Below the pieces are notes generated by a model. The model saw only the letters and a program-made list of their open reading frames with translations, was not told the DNA's origin and did not search any database. A stretch of 64,000 bases of DNA from Deltaproteobacteria bacterium (GTDB taxonomy: Bacteria > Myxococcota_A > Polyangia > Polyangiales > Ga0077539), in assembly GCA_947477565.1 (NCBI GenBank), contig CANJUR010000004.1, positions 122,646 to 186,645 of the forward strand. Reading direction: 5' to 3'. This document shows, in pieces, positions 19,201-27,239 of this stretch; the first letter of the stretch is position 1; every line of letters begins with the position of its first letter. Position numbers and translations under genes: made by a program.

Positions 19201-20880
19201 GAGAACATCTACCCCGATGACGTCGAGCGCGCGCTCGGCGAGGTCGCGCTCGTGAAAGAACTCGTCGTGCTCGGCATCGCGGACACCCGCGGCGGTGAGA
19301 GACTCGCGCTACTGGCCGTGCCCGACCTGGACAACGTCGATCCGGACGACCGTGTGCAGCGCCGCGAGAAGGCCCTGCGCAATCTCAAGAACGCCGTGCG
19401 CGACCTGCCGCCCGGGTGGCAGCCCGCGGTGGTGCTCCCGTACGACGCGACGCTGCCGCGCACCGCTACGCGCAAGGTGAAGCGAAACGAGGTGCGGCCC
19501 ATCGTCGAGCGCCTCGTCGCAGCGACCACGCCGACGCGTCCCGCAGCGGGGCGAACCTCGACGGACAACCCGGTGCGCAAGGCCATCGCTGCGATCGCGC
19601 GGCGTCCAGTGGAGGACGTCACCGAGAAGACGCGGCTGCGCGGAGACCTCGGGTACGACTCGCTCATGGCGATGGAGCTCGCTGTTGCACTCGAGGCGAT
19701 TCGCGGGAGGGCGGTTCCGCAAGAGTTGGTGGCGCTCGAAACGGTGGGCGACCTCGAGCGGGCGCTTGGGCTCGAGAGCGAGCAGGCGCGGCTCCATGAC
19801 GACGCGCGCACAACGGCGCCGACGGACGACGACGACGGACTGCGCCTCAACGTCCCAGGGCCACTGAAGGACGCAGCGAAGGCGGCGCTGTCGTTGTTGC
19901 AGCGCGAGTTCTACGCGTCGCTGATGAAGCCGAAAGTGACCGGTCGCGCGTACATCCCGCACAACCGCAACGCATTGGTGGTGGCCAACCACTCCAGCCA
20001 CCTCGACATGGGATTCGTGAAGTACGCCCTCGGGACGTACGGCAAGAACCTCGTCGCTCTGGCCGCGCGCGACTACTTCTTCGACACCGCCATCAAGCGC
20101 GCATTGATGGAAAACCTCACCAACGTCGCGAGCTTCGACCGCGACGCAGGGCTGCACGAGACCCTCAACGAAGTCGGGGAGCTCCTGCGCGCCGGTAAGA
20201 CGGTGCTGATCTTCCCGGAGGGCACGCGCAGCCCGGACGGGCGCATCCAGAAGTTTCTCGGAGCGGTGGGGTTTCTGGCGCTGCACCACGAGGTGGACGT
20301 GCTGCCGGTGTGGCTCGGCGGAACCTTCGAAGCGATGCCCAGGAGCAGTGTGGTTCCGACGAAGCGGGACATCACCGCGCGCATCGGGCCGCCGCTGGAC
20401 TTCGAGCAACTTCGGCGGCTCACCAGGGGAATGAAGCCCGTGGAGTCCGCACGCACCGTGGCGCGCCTCGCGCAGCGCGCCGTGGAGTCCCTGCGCGACG
20501 GCGCCGTGCTCAACCTGTCGCTGCTCGCAGATGCCAAAGACGACGCGCCCCGCAAGCATCCACTTGTGGCGCTCTTCGAAGACCTCCCGCGGCGTTTCCT
20601 CGCAGGTCGGGTGGAAGACCCGGTGAGCTTCTACTTCACACTCGGCGCCGAACCCGAGGCGAAGTGGTCCGTCACCGTCACCGCAACGGAGTGCCGGGTA
20701 GTCAACGGCAAGCCCGAGGGGAGCACCGCGGATTGCGTCCTCAAGACGAGCGCGGAGTTGTTCACTCGCATCGTGCGCGAGGGCTATCAGCCCGGGGTGC
20801 AGGAGTTCATGTCGGGACAGGTGAAGTCCAACGATGTGGGCCTCTTGCAGACCTTCACGCGCGCCTTCCAACTGGGTTGA
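16222..20880 (+). CDS. elbD: Five-domain lipid enzyme: acyl reductase, AMP-ligase, ACP, acyltransferase, SCP2 (ElbD-like)
   Basis: 1552 residues from the ATG at 16222; the frame stays open upstream, but that part overlaps the previous gene. Domain order: (1) NAD(P)-dependent fatty-acyl reductase, residues about 10-440, with GGTGFLG at 23-29 and YxxxK at Tyr279/Lys283; (2) acyl-AMP ligase, about 555-1085, with TSGTTGTPKG at 714-723; (3) acyl carrier domain with phosphopantetheine Ser1147 in GYDSLMAME; (4) PlsC acyltransferase with HX4D at His1257-Asp1262 and FPEGTR near 1331; (5) SCP2-like lipid-binding domain, about 1445-1552. It could activate, carry, reduce and esterify fatty acyl chains on one polypeptide. 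The layout resembles ElbD, the multifunctional enzyme of myxobacterial ether-lipid synthesis. Orthology is inferred from architecture. Confidence 0.88.
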   Translation: MKNGHGPLDVAKVLDGARIIVVGGTGFLGKVWLSLLLCHYPDVGKVFLVVRSKGAQDSEARFWTDIAPSEPFSPLRARHPGTTYEAFLRQKIHVVDADVSKPLCGFSNALRAEIEGTVDAMINVAGVVDFNPPLDEALLTNAAGMQNLVVLAKALGNVPVLHTSTCYVAGYRSGRVEEVDPRADPFPLFKDMPDAPWDPHREISEGLALAASVTKHADDANRVAQYERDARANLEAKKEPSTGAIFTAEVKKVREKWLSAEGERVGMERAKFWGWTNTYTYTKSLGEQVLAGSGLPFTIVRPAVIESSVAFPSPGWNEGINTMAPIMFMFMSGHMQIPSHATAGLDIIPVDMVSGGMILALAALLEGTHAPTYHLGSSHKNPISMNRIVELSGLYKRKHYQRTSKGNPWVNFAQAHWEPTPVSKEAFFGRGAPAFARAAKTLSQLARKASVGPAAVLFAPTSRALSSYSDLAKRNGEIFALFVPFMAETNYQFVTDGMSALVARLNETDRAALNWAPEAIDWRHYLMEVHYPGLDRWVMPLIEERLNRPAKPLRAYVSLLDVLDEAADRHDLCPALLRMEGDGLARVSFVEWKARAEATAARLVAAGVRSGDRVVLCAGNHPAWPIAYFGILRAGAVAVPTDAAMEIGPLENVLRASRAVVIIADEKVRERLAALGDLTVTAMEIHSITAEDSALLAPTLTPPTADTLASVIYTSGTTGTPKGVMLSHGNFCRLIASLAPVFPLGEGDRVLSVLPLHHTFEFTCGMLLPLSRGSSMVYLDELTGERIVEALRDAKVSAMVGVPALWQLLERRITQQVKDLGPGASTVFDAALALNRTLGEKAGINVGQVLFGPVHARLGGRLRFLISGGAALPKETSEMFRGLGLPLAEGYGLTEASPVLTVAKASSSAKPGSVGMPIPGVEVKIVNPDPSGVGEVVARGPNVMLGYADDPEATAAVLSPDGWLRTGDLGAIDKKGRLTLVGRSKDVVVAANGENIYPDDVERALGEVALVKELVVLGIADTRGGERLALLAVPDLDNVDPDDRVQRREKALRNLKNAVRDLPPGWQPAVVLPYDATLPRTATRKVKRNEVRPIVERLVAATTPTRPAAGRTSTDNPVRKAIAAIARRPVEDVTEKTRLRGDLGYDSLMAMELAVALEAIRGRAVPQELVALETVGDLERALGLESEQARLHDDARTTAPTDDDDGLRLNVPGPLKDAAKAALSLLQREFYASLMKPKVTGRAYIPHNRNALVVANHSSHLDMGFVKYALGTYGKNLVALAARDYFFDTAIKRALMENLTNVASFDRDAGLHETLNEVGELLRAGKTVLIFPEGTRSPDGRIQKFLGAVGFLALHHEVDVLPVWLGGTFEAMPRSSVVPTKRDITARIGPPLDFEQLRRLTRGMKPVESARTVARLAQRAVESLRDGAVLNLSLLADAKDDAPRKHPLVALFEDLPRRFLAGRVEDPVSFYFTLGAEPEAKWSVTVTATECRVVNGKPEGSTADCVLKTSAELFTRIVREGYQPGVQEFMSGQVKSNDVGLLQTFTRAFQLG

Positions 20881-20895
20881 AGCATTGAGGCAACG

Positions 20896-21894
20896 ATGAA
20901 GGCACTGGTCACCGGAGCGACGGGATTCCTTGGCACCCACCTGGTCGATGCTCTGCTGGCGCGCGGTCACTCCGTCGTGGCGCTCGCCCGCACTCCGGGC
21001 CGCTTGAAGCCGCGCGAAGGAATCACCGCGGTGAAGGGGGACATCCTCGACGCAGACTCGCTCCAGGCCGCCGCGGAGGGCTGCGAAGCGGTATTTCACT
21101 GCGCGGGCGTGGTGTCCCGCGACCCCGACGACGGCGAACTGCTCTGGCGCACGCATGTCCTCGGCACACGCAACGTGGCGCTGGCTGCGAAGGCCGCCGG
21201 AGCGAAGCGGTTGATTCACGCGAGCACCAGCGGAACCGTCGGCATCAGCGAAGACGCCACGCAGGTCAGCCGCGAGGATGACCCGACGCCGTACGCGCTG
21301 ATCGAGAAGTTTCCGTACTACCGGTCGAAGCTCTACGCCGAGCAGGAGGCGCTGCGGGCCAACGGCGCGGCGCTCGCGGTGATCAGCGTCAACCCGTCGC
21401 TGCTGCTGGGTCCAGGCGACGAGCTGGGCTCGTCCACCGGCGACGTGCAGAACTTCCTCGATCGGAAGATTCCGGCGGTGCCGGCGGGCGGCGTCGCATA
21501 CGTAGACGCGCGCGACGCCGCGGAGGCGATGGCCCTCGCATACGAAAAAGGAACGCCCGGAAAGCGCTACCTGATCAACGCGAGCAACTGCACCCTGAGG
21601 GAGTTCTTCGACCGGCTCGAGCGGGTGACCGGCGTGAAGGCGCCGACGCTGCGCATGCCTCCATCGCGGGCGCTGGCGACCTTCGGAGCACGGCTGATGG
21701 AGGCCGGGGCGAAGTTCGCCGGGGTGAAGGCGCCGGTGGATGCCGTAAGCGTGGAGATGGCGCAGCTCTACTGGTACTGCGACAGCGGACGCGCCACGCG
21801 AGAGCTGGGATGGACTCCCCGCGATCCGATCGCCACGCTGGCGGACACCGTCGATGACCTGCATCGGCGGGTTCGCTTTACGCCCCTTCGTTGA
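20896..21894 (+). CDS. Extended SDR NAD-dependent epimerase/reductase (dihydroflavonol reductase/3-beta-HSD-like)
   Basis: 332 residues, starting 15 bases after the five-domain enzyme, so it is the last gene of that operon. The Rossmann motif GATGFLG is at residues 7-13 and the catalytic YxxxK is Tyr141/Lys145 (YYRSK); the Ser is in HASTSGTVG. The full-length fold is present, with the substrate-binding part in the C-terminal third. It would oxidise or reduce a sugar- or lipid-linked carbonyl or hydroxyl group with NAD(P). In this setting it probably acts on a lipid intermediate made by the upstream enzyme, but the substrate cannot be read from the sequence. Confidence 0.87.
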   Translation: MKALVTGATGFLGTHLVDALLARGHSVVALARTPGRLKPREGITAVKGDILDADSLQAAAEGCEAVFHCAGVVSRDPDDGELLWRTHVLGTRNVALAAKAAGAKRLIHASTSGTVGISEDATQVSREDDPTPYALIEKFPYYRSKLYAEQEALRANGAALAVISVNPSLLLGPGDELGSSTGDVQNFLDRKIPAVPAGGVAYVDARDAAEAMALAYEKGTPGKRYLINASNCTLREFFDRLERVTGVKAPTLRMPPSRALATFGARLMEAGAKFAGVKAPVDAVSVEMAQLYWYCDSGRATRELGWTPRDPIATLADTVDDLHRRVRFTPLR

Positions 21895-21917
21895 ACACAC
21901 TCCCGGCGAGGTTTCCC

Positions 21918-22736
21918 GTGCGCGCTCTATCCTGCCTTCTGCTCCCGTTCATCATTGCGAGCTGCAGTGATCCCGTGCGTCCGCCGGTCACGACGGACCT
22001 CGGCGGCGGCGTCGATGCCTCGATCGATGCGCCCTCCACCGACGTCGCCGCGACCGATCGCGCGCCCACAACCGACCTCCCAGCGGTCGCCGTCGATGCC
22101 GCATTGGATGCTCCCACAGACCTCGGCACGGACATCCCGGCGAACCTCCCGGATGCACCGATCGAGGCGGGCACGGACGCCGGGTTGACCGACGCCGCGG
22201 ATGTAGTCCTGCTCGATGACGGCGGCCTGGGGGCGTGGTTTCCGCTCGGAGACGGCGCTTGCGGCGCGCGGGCCCGCCGGGTCGCAGCCCTCCCTGGGAC
22301 ACACGTCGATCCAGACGCGGGGCCCATCGAGTGGCTGACCAACCCGCCCTCGTCGGGCAGCCATTTTGGCAACTGGGCTCGCTGGGGCGCGTGGCCCGAC
22401 CTCGCCCGCGGCAACTGGGTGCACAACCTCGAGCACGGCGGCGTGGCGTTTCTCTACCGCTGCACCACGGCCCCCTGCGCCGCCACCCGCGACGCGCTCC
22501 TCACGGTCATGAACGGCCTCCCGCTTGATCCTGCGTGCATGCCGGACGACGCGGCGCCAACACGGGTACGCGTGGTCATTACCAACGACAACCTCATCAC
22601 GACGCCCATCGCAGCCGCAGCCTGGGGAGCCGTCTACGAGGCGACCTGCGTGGATGCCGCCTCGCTGCGGCAGTTCGTCGCGATGTTTGCCGGGCACGCG
22701 CCGGAAGACTTCTGCTTCGAGGGCTCAGTCCCCTGA
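21918..22736 (+). CDS. DUF3105 lipoprotein
   Basis: 272 residues from a GTG at 21918, chosen because GGCGAGG at 21905-21911 sits six bases before it; a TTG at 21891 would overlap the previous gene. A lipoprotein signal ends at the lipobox LPFIIASC. An Asp/Ala/Pro/Thr linker of about 75 residues follows, typical of myxobacterial surface lipoproteins. The C-terminal 150 residues match DUF3105, with NPPSSGSHFGNW and the hallmark VHNLEHGGV, whose histidines suggest metal binding. Function of the family is unknown. It converges with the next gene across 28 bases. Confidence 0.8.
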   Translation: MRALSCLLLPFIIASCSDPVRPPVTTDLGGGVDASIDAPSTDVAATDRAPTTDLPAVAVDAALDAPTDLGTDIPANLPDAPIEAGTDAGLTDAADVVLLDDGGLGAWFPLGDGACGARARRVAALPGTHVDPDAGPIEWLTNPPSSGSHFGNWARWGAWPDLARGNWVHNLEHGGVAFLYRCTTAPCAATRDALLTVMNGLPLDPACMPDDAAPTRVRVVITNDNLITTPIAAAAWGAVYEATCVDAASLRQFVAMFAGHAPEDFCFEGSVP

Positions 22737-22764
22737 GATTTCTCCCGAGGCGCGTGCGCAGCCG

Positions 22765-24120
22765 TCAGGCCCGCAGCGCCGTCTCCACTGCCTGCGGCAA
22801 CGTGCCTGCGAGCAGCGCCTTCGCGCACGGTGCAATCACCTCCAGCAACGCCTCGAGTACCTCCGCGGTGTGCTCTCGCCGATCGAGTCGGCCCCACGCA
22901 CGCCACGCGCTCAGGTCCACCTCCGCCGCGGTCGGCCCCACCGCGTCCGGGGCCCGCGCGAGGGCATCGCGAAACGCCCTTTCAGCCACAGGGCGCAGGT
23001 GCGGGTGCGCCGTCAGCGCCCACGCAACGAAGCGCCACGCCAGACCCGCATGACGCTCCTCGTCGGCCGCGATGCGGGTGAGCACTGCGCGCACCTCGGG
23101 CTCCGACGCCCCGTCGAGTTGCGCCTTCGCCAACAGCGCGGAGACCGTCTCGCCCACGCAGCCCTCTACGATCGCGTCGCGCACGCTCTTCTCCGCGCAC
23201 ACCCCGTCGAGGGCACCGCGCACGTCCAGGGCTCCGGGCCCCTCGGTGGAGGCGTCGAGGCGCGCTGCCAGGGCGAGGCAGGTGCGCGCGTGCTCGATCT
23301 CGTCGAGCGCCGCGAGTTGGGCATCCGCCAGTAGCGCCGGCGGAGCGCCCAGGGCCATCAACTCCAGCGTGAAGCGCGCGAAGGAGGCCACGGACGCGTG
23401 CTCCATTCGACCGTCATCGCGCCATGCCTTCGCGAGCGCTGCGCGAGTGGCCGCGTCGAGCGCCGTAGCCGCTCCCGCAGACGCAGTCGCCCACGGGGAA
23501 TCCAGGACCATCTGCGCTGCGCGGGCCTCCCCGGCGACCACCAGCGGGCGACCGCAGCACGCCATGTCGCACCAGAGGTAGCAGCACTGGTCACCCACGC
23601 GCTCGACCGCGTACGCCGGGTTGCAACAGCCGCTCTGAACATACCGTGGGGCGTAACATCCATTCGTGGCGACGGGCACGTCGAGCGGCGCGAGGTCCGC
23701 GTCGGAGGATCCTGCGTCGAGGGGCGGCAGACCTCCCGGCGGGTTGCGGATGCGGGACTCGACCTCCGCGAGCGTGAAGCACTGGCGGCTGCCTCGCCCG
23801 GCGGGACACTTCGGCCCGACATCGAGCGCCACGGGGACATCGAGCGCCACGGGAACATCAAGCACCGCGGGGGCATCGAGCGCCACGGGGACATCGGGCA
23901 CCGCGGGGACATCGGGCACCGCGGGGACATCGAGCACCGCTTGCACATCGAGCGACGGCGGGCGATCGGCAGCAGACCCGAGGTCGATCGGGCTGGGAGC
24001 GTCGGCAGAGGCATCGGTCGCAGTCGCGGAACCACCGCAGCCCAGCGGGAGAAGCGGAGCGAATGTGGCGAGGAGGCCGATCCGGAATCGGGTGGAGTTG
24101 CGCATGGTGCGATGGAGCAT
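22765..24120 (-). CDS. Lipoprotein with Val-Pro-Asp repeat linker and ferritin-like C-terminal domain
   Basis: 451 residues. The lipobox is LLPLGCGG near residue 28. Residues about 35-100 are a DVPAV/DVPVAL repeat linker encoded by the 18-bp tandem array at 23818-23961. A cysteine-rich segment follows (CYAPRYVQSGCC, GDQCCYLWCDMACC). The C-terminal half is helical, with ferritin-like metal-ligand motifs: MEHASVASFARF, then LDEIEHARTC, and later ADEERHAGLAW. Such di-iron folds are known in this class of myxobacterial lipoproteins, but no enzymatic activity is established. ATGs at 24120 and 24105 are both possible starts; neither has a strong ribosome site. Confidence 0.75.
   Translation of the reverse strand: MLHRTMRNSTRFRIGLLATFAPLLPLGCGGSATATDASADAPSPIDLGSAADRPPSLDVQAVLDVPAVPDVPAVPDVPVALDAPAVLDVPVALDVPVALDVGPKCPAGRGSRQCFTLAEVESRIRNPPGGLPPLDAGSSDADLAPLDVPVATNGCYAPRYVQSGCCNPAYAVERVGDQCCYLWCDMACCGRPLVVAGEARAAQMVLDSPWATASAGAATALDAATRAALAKAWRDDGRMEHASVASFARFTLELMALGAPPALLADAQLAALDEIEHARTCLALAARLDASTEGPGALDVRGALDGVCAEKSVRDAIVEGCVGETVSALLAKAQLDGASEPEVRAVLTRIAADEERHAGLAWRFVAWALTAHPHLRPVAERAFRDALARAPDAVGPTAAEVDLSAWRAWGRLDRREHTAEVLEALLEVIAPCAKALLAGTLPQAVETALRA
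23818..23961. repeat. Coding minisatellite: eight 18-bp tandem units
   Basis: Eight consecutive 18-bp units, consensus GACATCGAGCGCCACGGG on the plus strand, start at 23818 and end at 23961. Several are identical and others differ at one to four positions. Read on the minus strand they code six-residue Val-Pro-Asp/Ala-Leu-Asp repeats in the linker of the ferritin-like lipoprotein. Because the unit is a multiple of three, copy-number change would alter linker length without breaking the frame. Confidence 0.9.
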
Positions 24121-24194
24121 CGCACTGCTCTCGCGAGACAGGAATCAGCGTCGACTATCGGAGAGGGGACGAACGGGAGGAGGCGGGCGGGCGA

Positions 24195-24920
24195 TCAGAG
24201 CGCGATGCGCTGGAGCGTACCGGCGTTGTCGATGCCGTAGAGGTTGCCGCTGGCGGAGAAAAGGTGCCGAACGTCGCTCAGGTCAGCGCCGGTAAGCTCC
24301 TGGTACACGCCGTCGTCGAGCGTCGTGGCGCCGAGCGCACCGTCGTCCTCGACCGCGTAGAAGACACCCTGGTGGATCGTCGCCGCGAGCGTGTCGTCGT
24401 ACGCGCCTTCGGCGCCGAAGATCTCCCACTCGCCGCTCTCGGCGTCGACCTTGTAGAGCGAGCCGTCGTGCTCGAGCACGTATACGTATCCCTGCCAGAA
24501 GAAGAGCGCCGCGGTGTCGTAGCCCTCGCCGAGATCAGTCGCGTCTCCACCGTCGACCGGCATCGCGAAGAGGCTGCCGTCTTCGTCGGCGTAGTAGACC
24601 GTTCCGTCCGCCGCGTCGGCGGCCACCACGTCGGCCCATGCCTCGTCGTCACCGATCTGCTCCCACTCTCCCGACGACGGGTCGATCTGATACAGGGTGC
24701 CGCTGTTTTCGATCGCGTAGAGCAGGCCCTCATCGCTGCTGTCAGCGAGTAGGAAACGGGTGTTGTAGCCCTCGCCAAGCGCCTTGAAGGTGCCGAACTT
24801 CGCGCTCGTCGAGTAGAGCGTGCCGCCCTCTTCGTAGGTGAAGAGCTTGCGCCCGAGGCCCACGCCCGTGACCGTGTTCTTCCACGCGCCCGGTTCGCTC
24901 TCCTGGATCTTGCTGACCAT
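24195..24920 (-). CDS. Beta-propeller-like (tectonin-type repeat) protein
   Basis: 241 residues. The start at 24920 (MVSKIQ) is supported by GGAGGAG six bases upstream on the minus strand; an in-frame ATG at 24941 lies before that site. There is no signal peptide. The sequence is built from about six repeats of roughly 38 residues with the pattern GxLYxxDxxxGEWExxG, each with an aromatic, a small turn and acidic residues, as in tectonin or tachylectin-like propellers that bind sugars or protein partners. It is strongly acidic. Ligand unknown. Neighbours give no hint. Confidence 0.7.
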   Translation of the reverse strand: MVSKIQESEPGAWKNTVTGVGLGRKLFTYEEGGTLYSTSAKFGTFKALGEGYNTRFLLADSSDEGLLYAIENSGTLYQIDPSSGEWEQIGDDEAWADVVAADAADGTVYYADEDGSLFAMPVDGGDATDLGEGYDTAALFFWQGYVYVLEHDGSLYKVDAESGEWEIFGAEGAYDDTLAATIHQGVFYAVEDDGALGATTLDDGVYQELTGADLSDVRHLFSASGNLYGIDNAGTLQRIAL

Positions 24921-25082
24921 CTTCGACTCCTCCATCAACAACGCGGGAGGAATCTTCTCCTCCGCGTTTGGGGGCGCACCCTCTCATGGAGCTACGCGCG
25001 CACGCCACGTCCACATCGCTAAAGTCGCCCCACGACCGCGCTTTTCTCCCGCGTCGACGCGACCATCGAGCGCCGTGCGGCC

Positions 25083-26192
<1,110 letters not shown>

Positions 26193-26275
26193 GATGGCAC
26201 GGTCGCGCGACCGGGACGAGGACTCACGGTGCTCGCGGGCGCAGAACGGGGGTCACCCGCCCCGGGGACGCTCAC

Positions 26276-26317
26276 GAGTTCATCACCGGTGATGTGGAGT
26301 TCATCACCGGTGATGTG
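26276..26317. promoter_or_regulatory. Two tandem 21-bp units, each with a 14-bp perfect palindrome
   Basis: GAGTTCATCACCGGTGATGTG occurs twice in direct tandem at 26276-26296 and 26297-26317. Each copy holds the perfect palindrome CATCACCGGTGATG; the centres are 21 bp apart, two DNA helical turns. A weaker copy, CATCACGAGTGATG, lies near 26172-26185 at the start of the receiver-kinase gene. The spacing suggests two dimers of a repressor or activator bound on one face of the DNA, between the kinase gene and the urate operon end. The regulator is not identified. Confidence 0.6.
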
Positions 26318-26383
26318 GCTCATTCACGTTGCCCGACGGCACCGACTTCAACCAGAATGTCGGCGACACCGTGAAGGCTTGAT

Positions 26384-26893
26384 TCAAGGCCTTCCGACGA
26401 TGAGCGCGCCCTCCGTCAACGACGCCACCACGCAATCGCCCGCGGTGCCGTCTTCCCATACGAGGCAGGTGAAATCGATCGTGTCGTCGAGGGCGATCAT
26501 CGGGTGGTGCCACACGCCGGGCCGGTAGCTCACGCCTTGCACCGCGCTAGCGAGGAAGGCCCGCGCGGTCGCCAGATCGGGCGCTTCATCGCCCAACGCG
26601 ACAAGCACCAGGTAGCGCCGCGCGTTCATGGGAATAAACACCTGCGTCGATAGCGGATGCTTCTCCAGGAGCGCCACCGGGAGCGGCCACGCCGTCTTCG
26701 GCGAACATCGGAAGCTGCACACGTTGAGCGCCGCCCCGGGGCGCAGCGAAGCCACCGCAGCGAGGAAGTCCCGGCGCGCAGCGGTGCCCTGATTGGCCGG
26801 CTTCGCAGGGATGTCCGAGCGCTCAGCAGAGACGACATCCCCGAAGGGCGCGTAGGCCTCCGAGGTGAGGGCCTCGGCGATCAGCGCGCGCAC
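26384..26893 (-). CDS. allA: Ureidoglycolate lyase
   Basis: 169 residues, the AllA family length. AllA splits ureidoglycolate to glyoxylate and urea, the last step of allantoin use. The cupin-like signature PGVWHHPMIALDD, with metal-binding histidines, is intact, as are SFRCSPK and the MNARRYLVLVA strand. It is the last gene of the urate operon on the minus strand and starts one base after the stop of hiuH, so translation is probably coupled. Confidence 0.9.
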   Translation of the reverse strand: MRALIAEALTSEAYAPFGDVVSAERSDIPAKPANQGTAARRDFLAAVASLRPGAALNVCSFRCSPKTAWPLPVALLEKHPLSTQVFIPMNARRYLVLVALGDEAPDLATARAFLASAVQGVSYRPGVWHHPMIALDDTIDFTCLVWEDGTAGDCVVASLTEGALIVGRP

Positions 26894-26894
26894 G

Positions 26895-27239
26895 TCAGCT
26901 ACCGCGATAGGTGCTGAACCCGAAGGGGCTCAGCAACAGCGGAACATGGTGGTGCTGCCCCGCGTCGCGGACGCGAAAGACGATCACCGCCTCGGGGAAG
27001 AAGCCTTCGAGGGTGAGGGCGTTGAAATAGGCGTCCGTGTCGAAGGTCAACCGATACACCCCGACCGCGAGATGCACCGCCGACGGAACAAGCGTGCGCA
27101 AACGGCCGTCTTCATCCGTGACGCCCGCTCCGACGAGCGCCCATGAGCCGTCGTCCACGCGGTGTTCGAGGGTGATCGGAACCCCTGCGGCGGGACGCCC
27201 GCGCGCAGTGTCGAGAACGTGTGTGGTGATGCTGTTCAT
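26895..27239 (-). CDS. hiuH: 5-hydroxyisourate hydrolase (transthyretin-like)
   Basis: 114 residues from the ATG at 27239; upstream in-frame sequence overlaps the previous gene and is not used. The protein hydrolyses 5-hydroxyisourate, the product of urate oxidation, to OHCU. The family hallmarks are present: N-terminal THVLDTARGRPA with catalytic His7, the core Arg region, the C-terminal histidines in QHHHVPLLLSPFG and the terminal tetrapeptide YRGS. Its start overlaps the stop of the allantoicase-OHCU decarboxylase gene (ATGA at 27236-27239). Confidence 0.93.
   Translation of the reverse strand: MNSITTHVLDTARGRPAAGVPITLEHRVDDGSWALVGAGVTDEDGRLRTLVPSAVHLAVGVYRLTFDTDAYFNALTLEGFFPEAVIVFRVRDAGQHHHVPLLLSPFGFSTYRGS

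Noticed and set aside
19309..21900. 863-codon minus-strand frame
   Set aside because: Antisense to the multidomain enzyme and reductase, with mirror-frame composition only.
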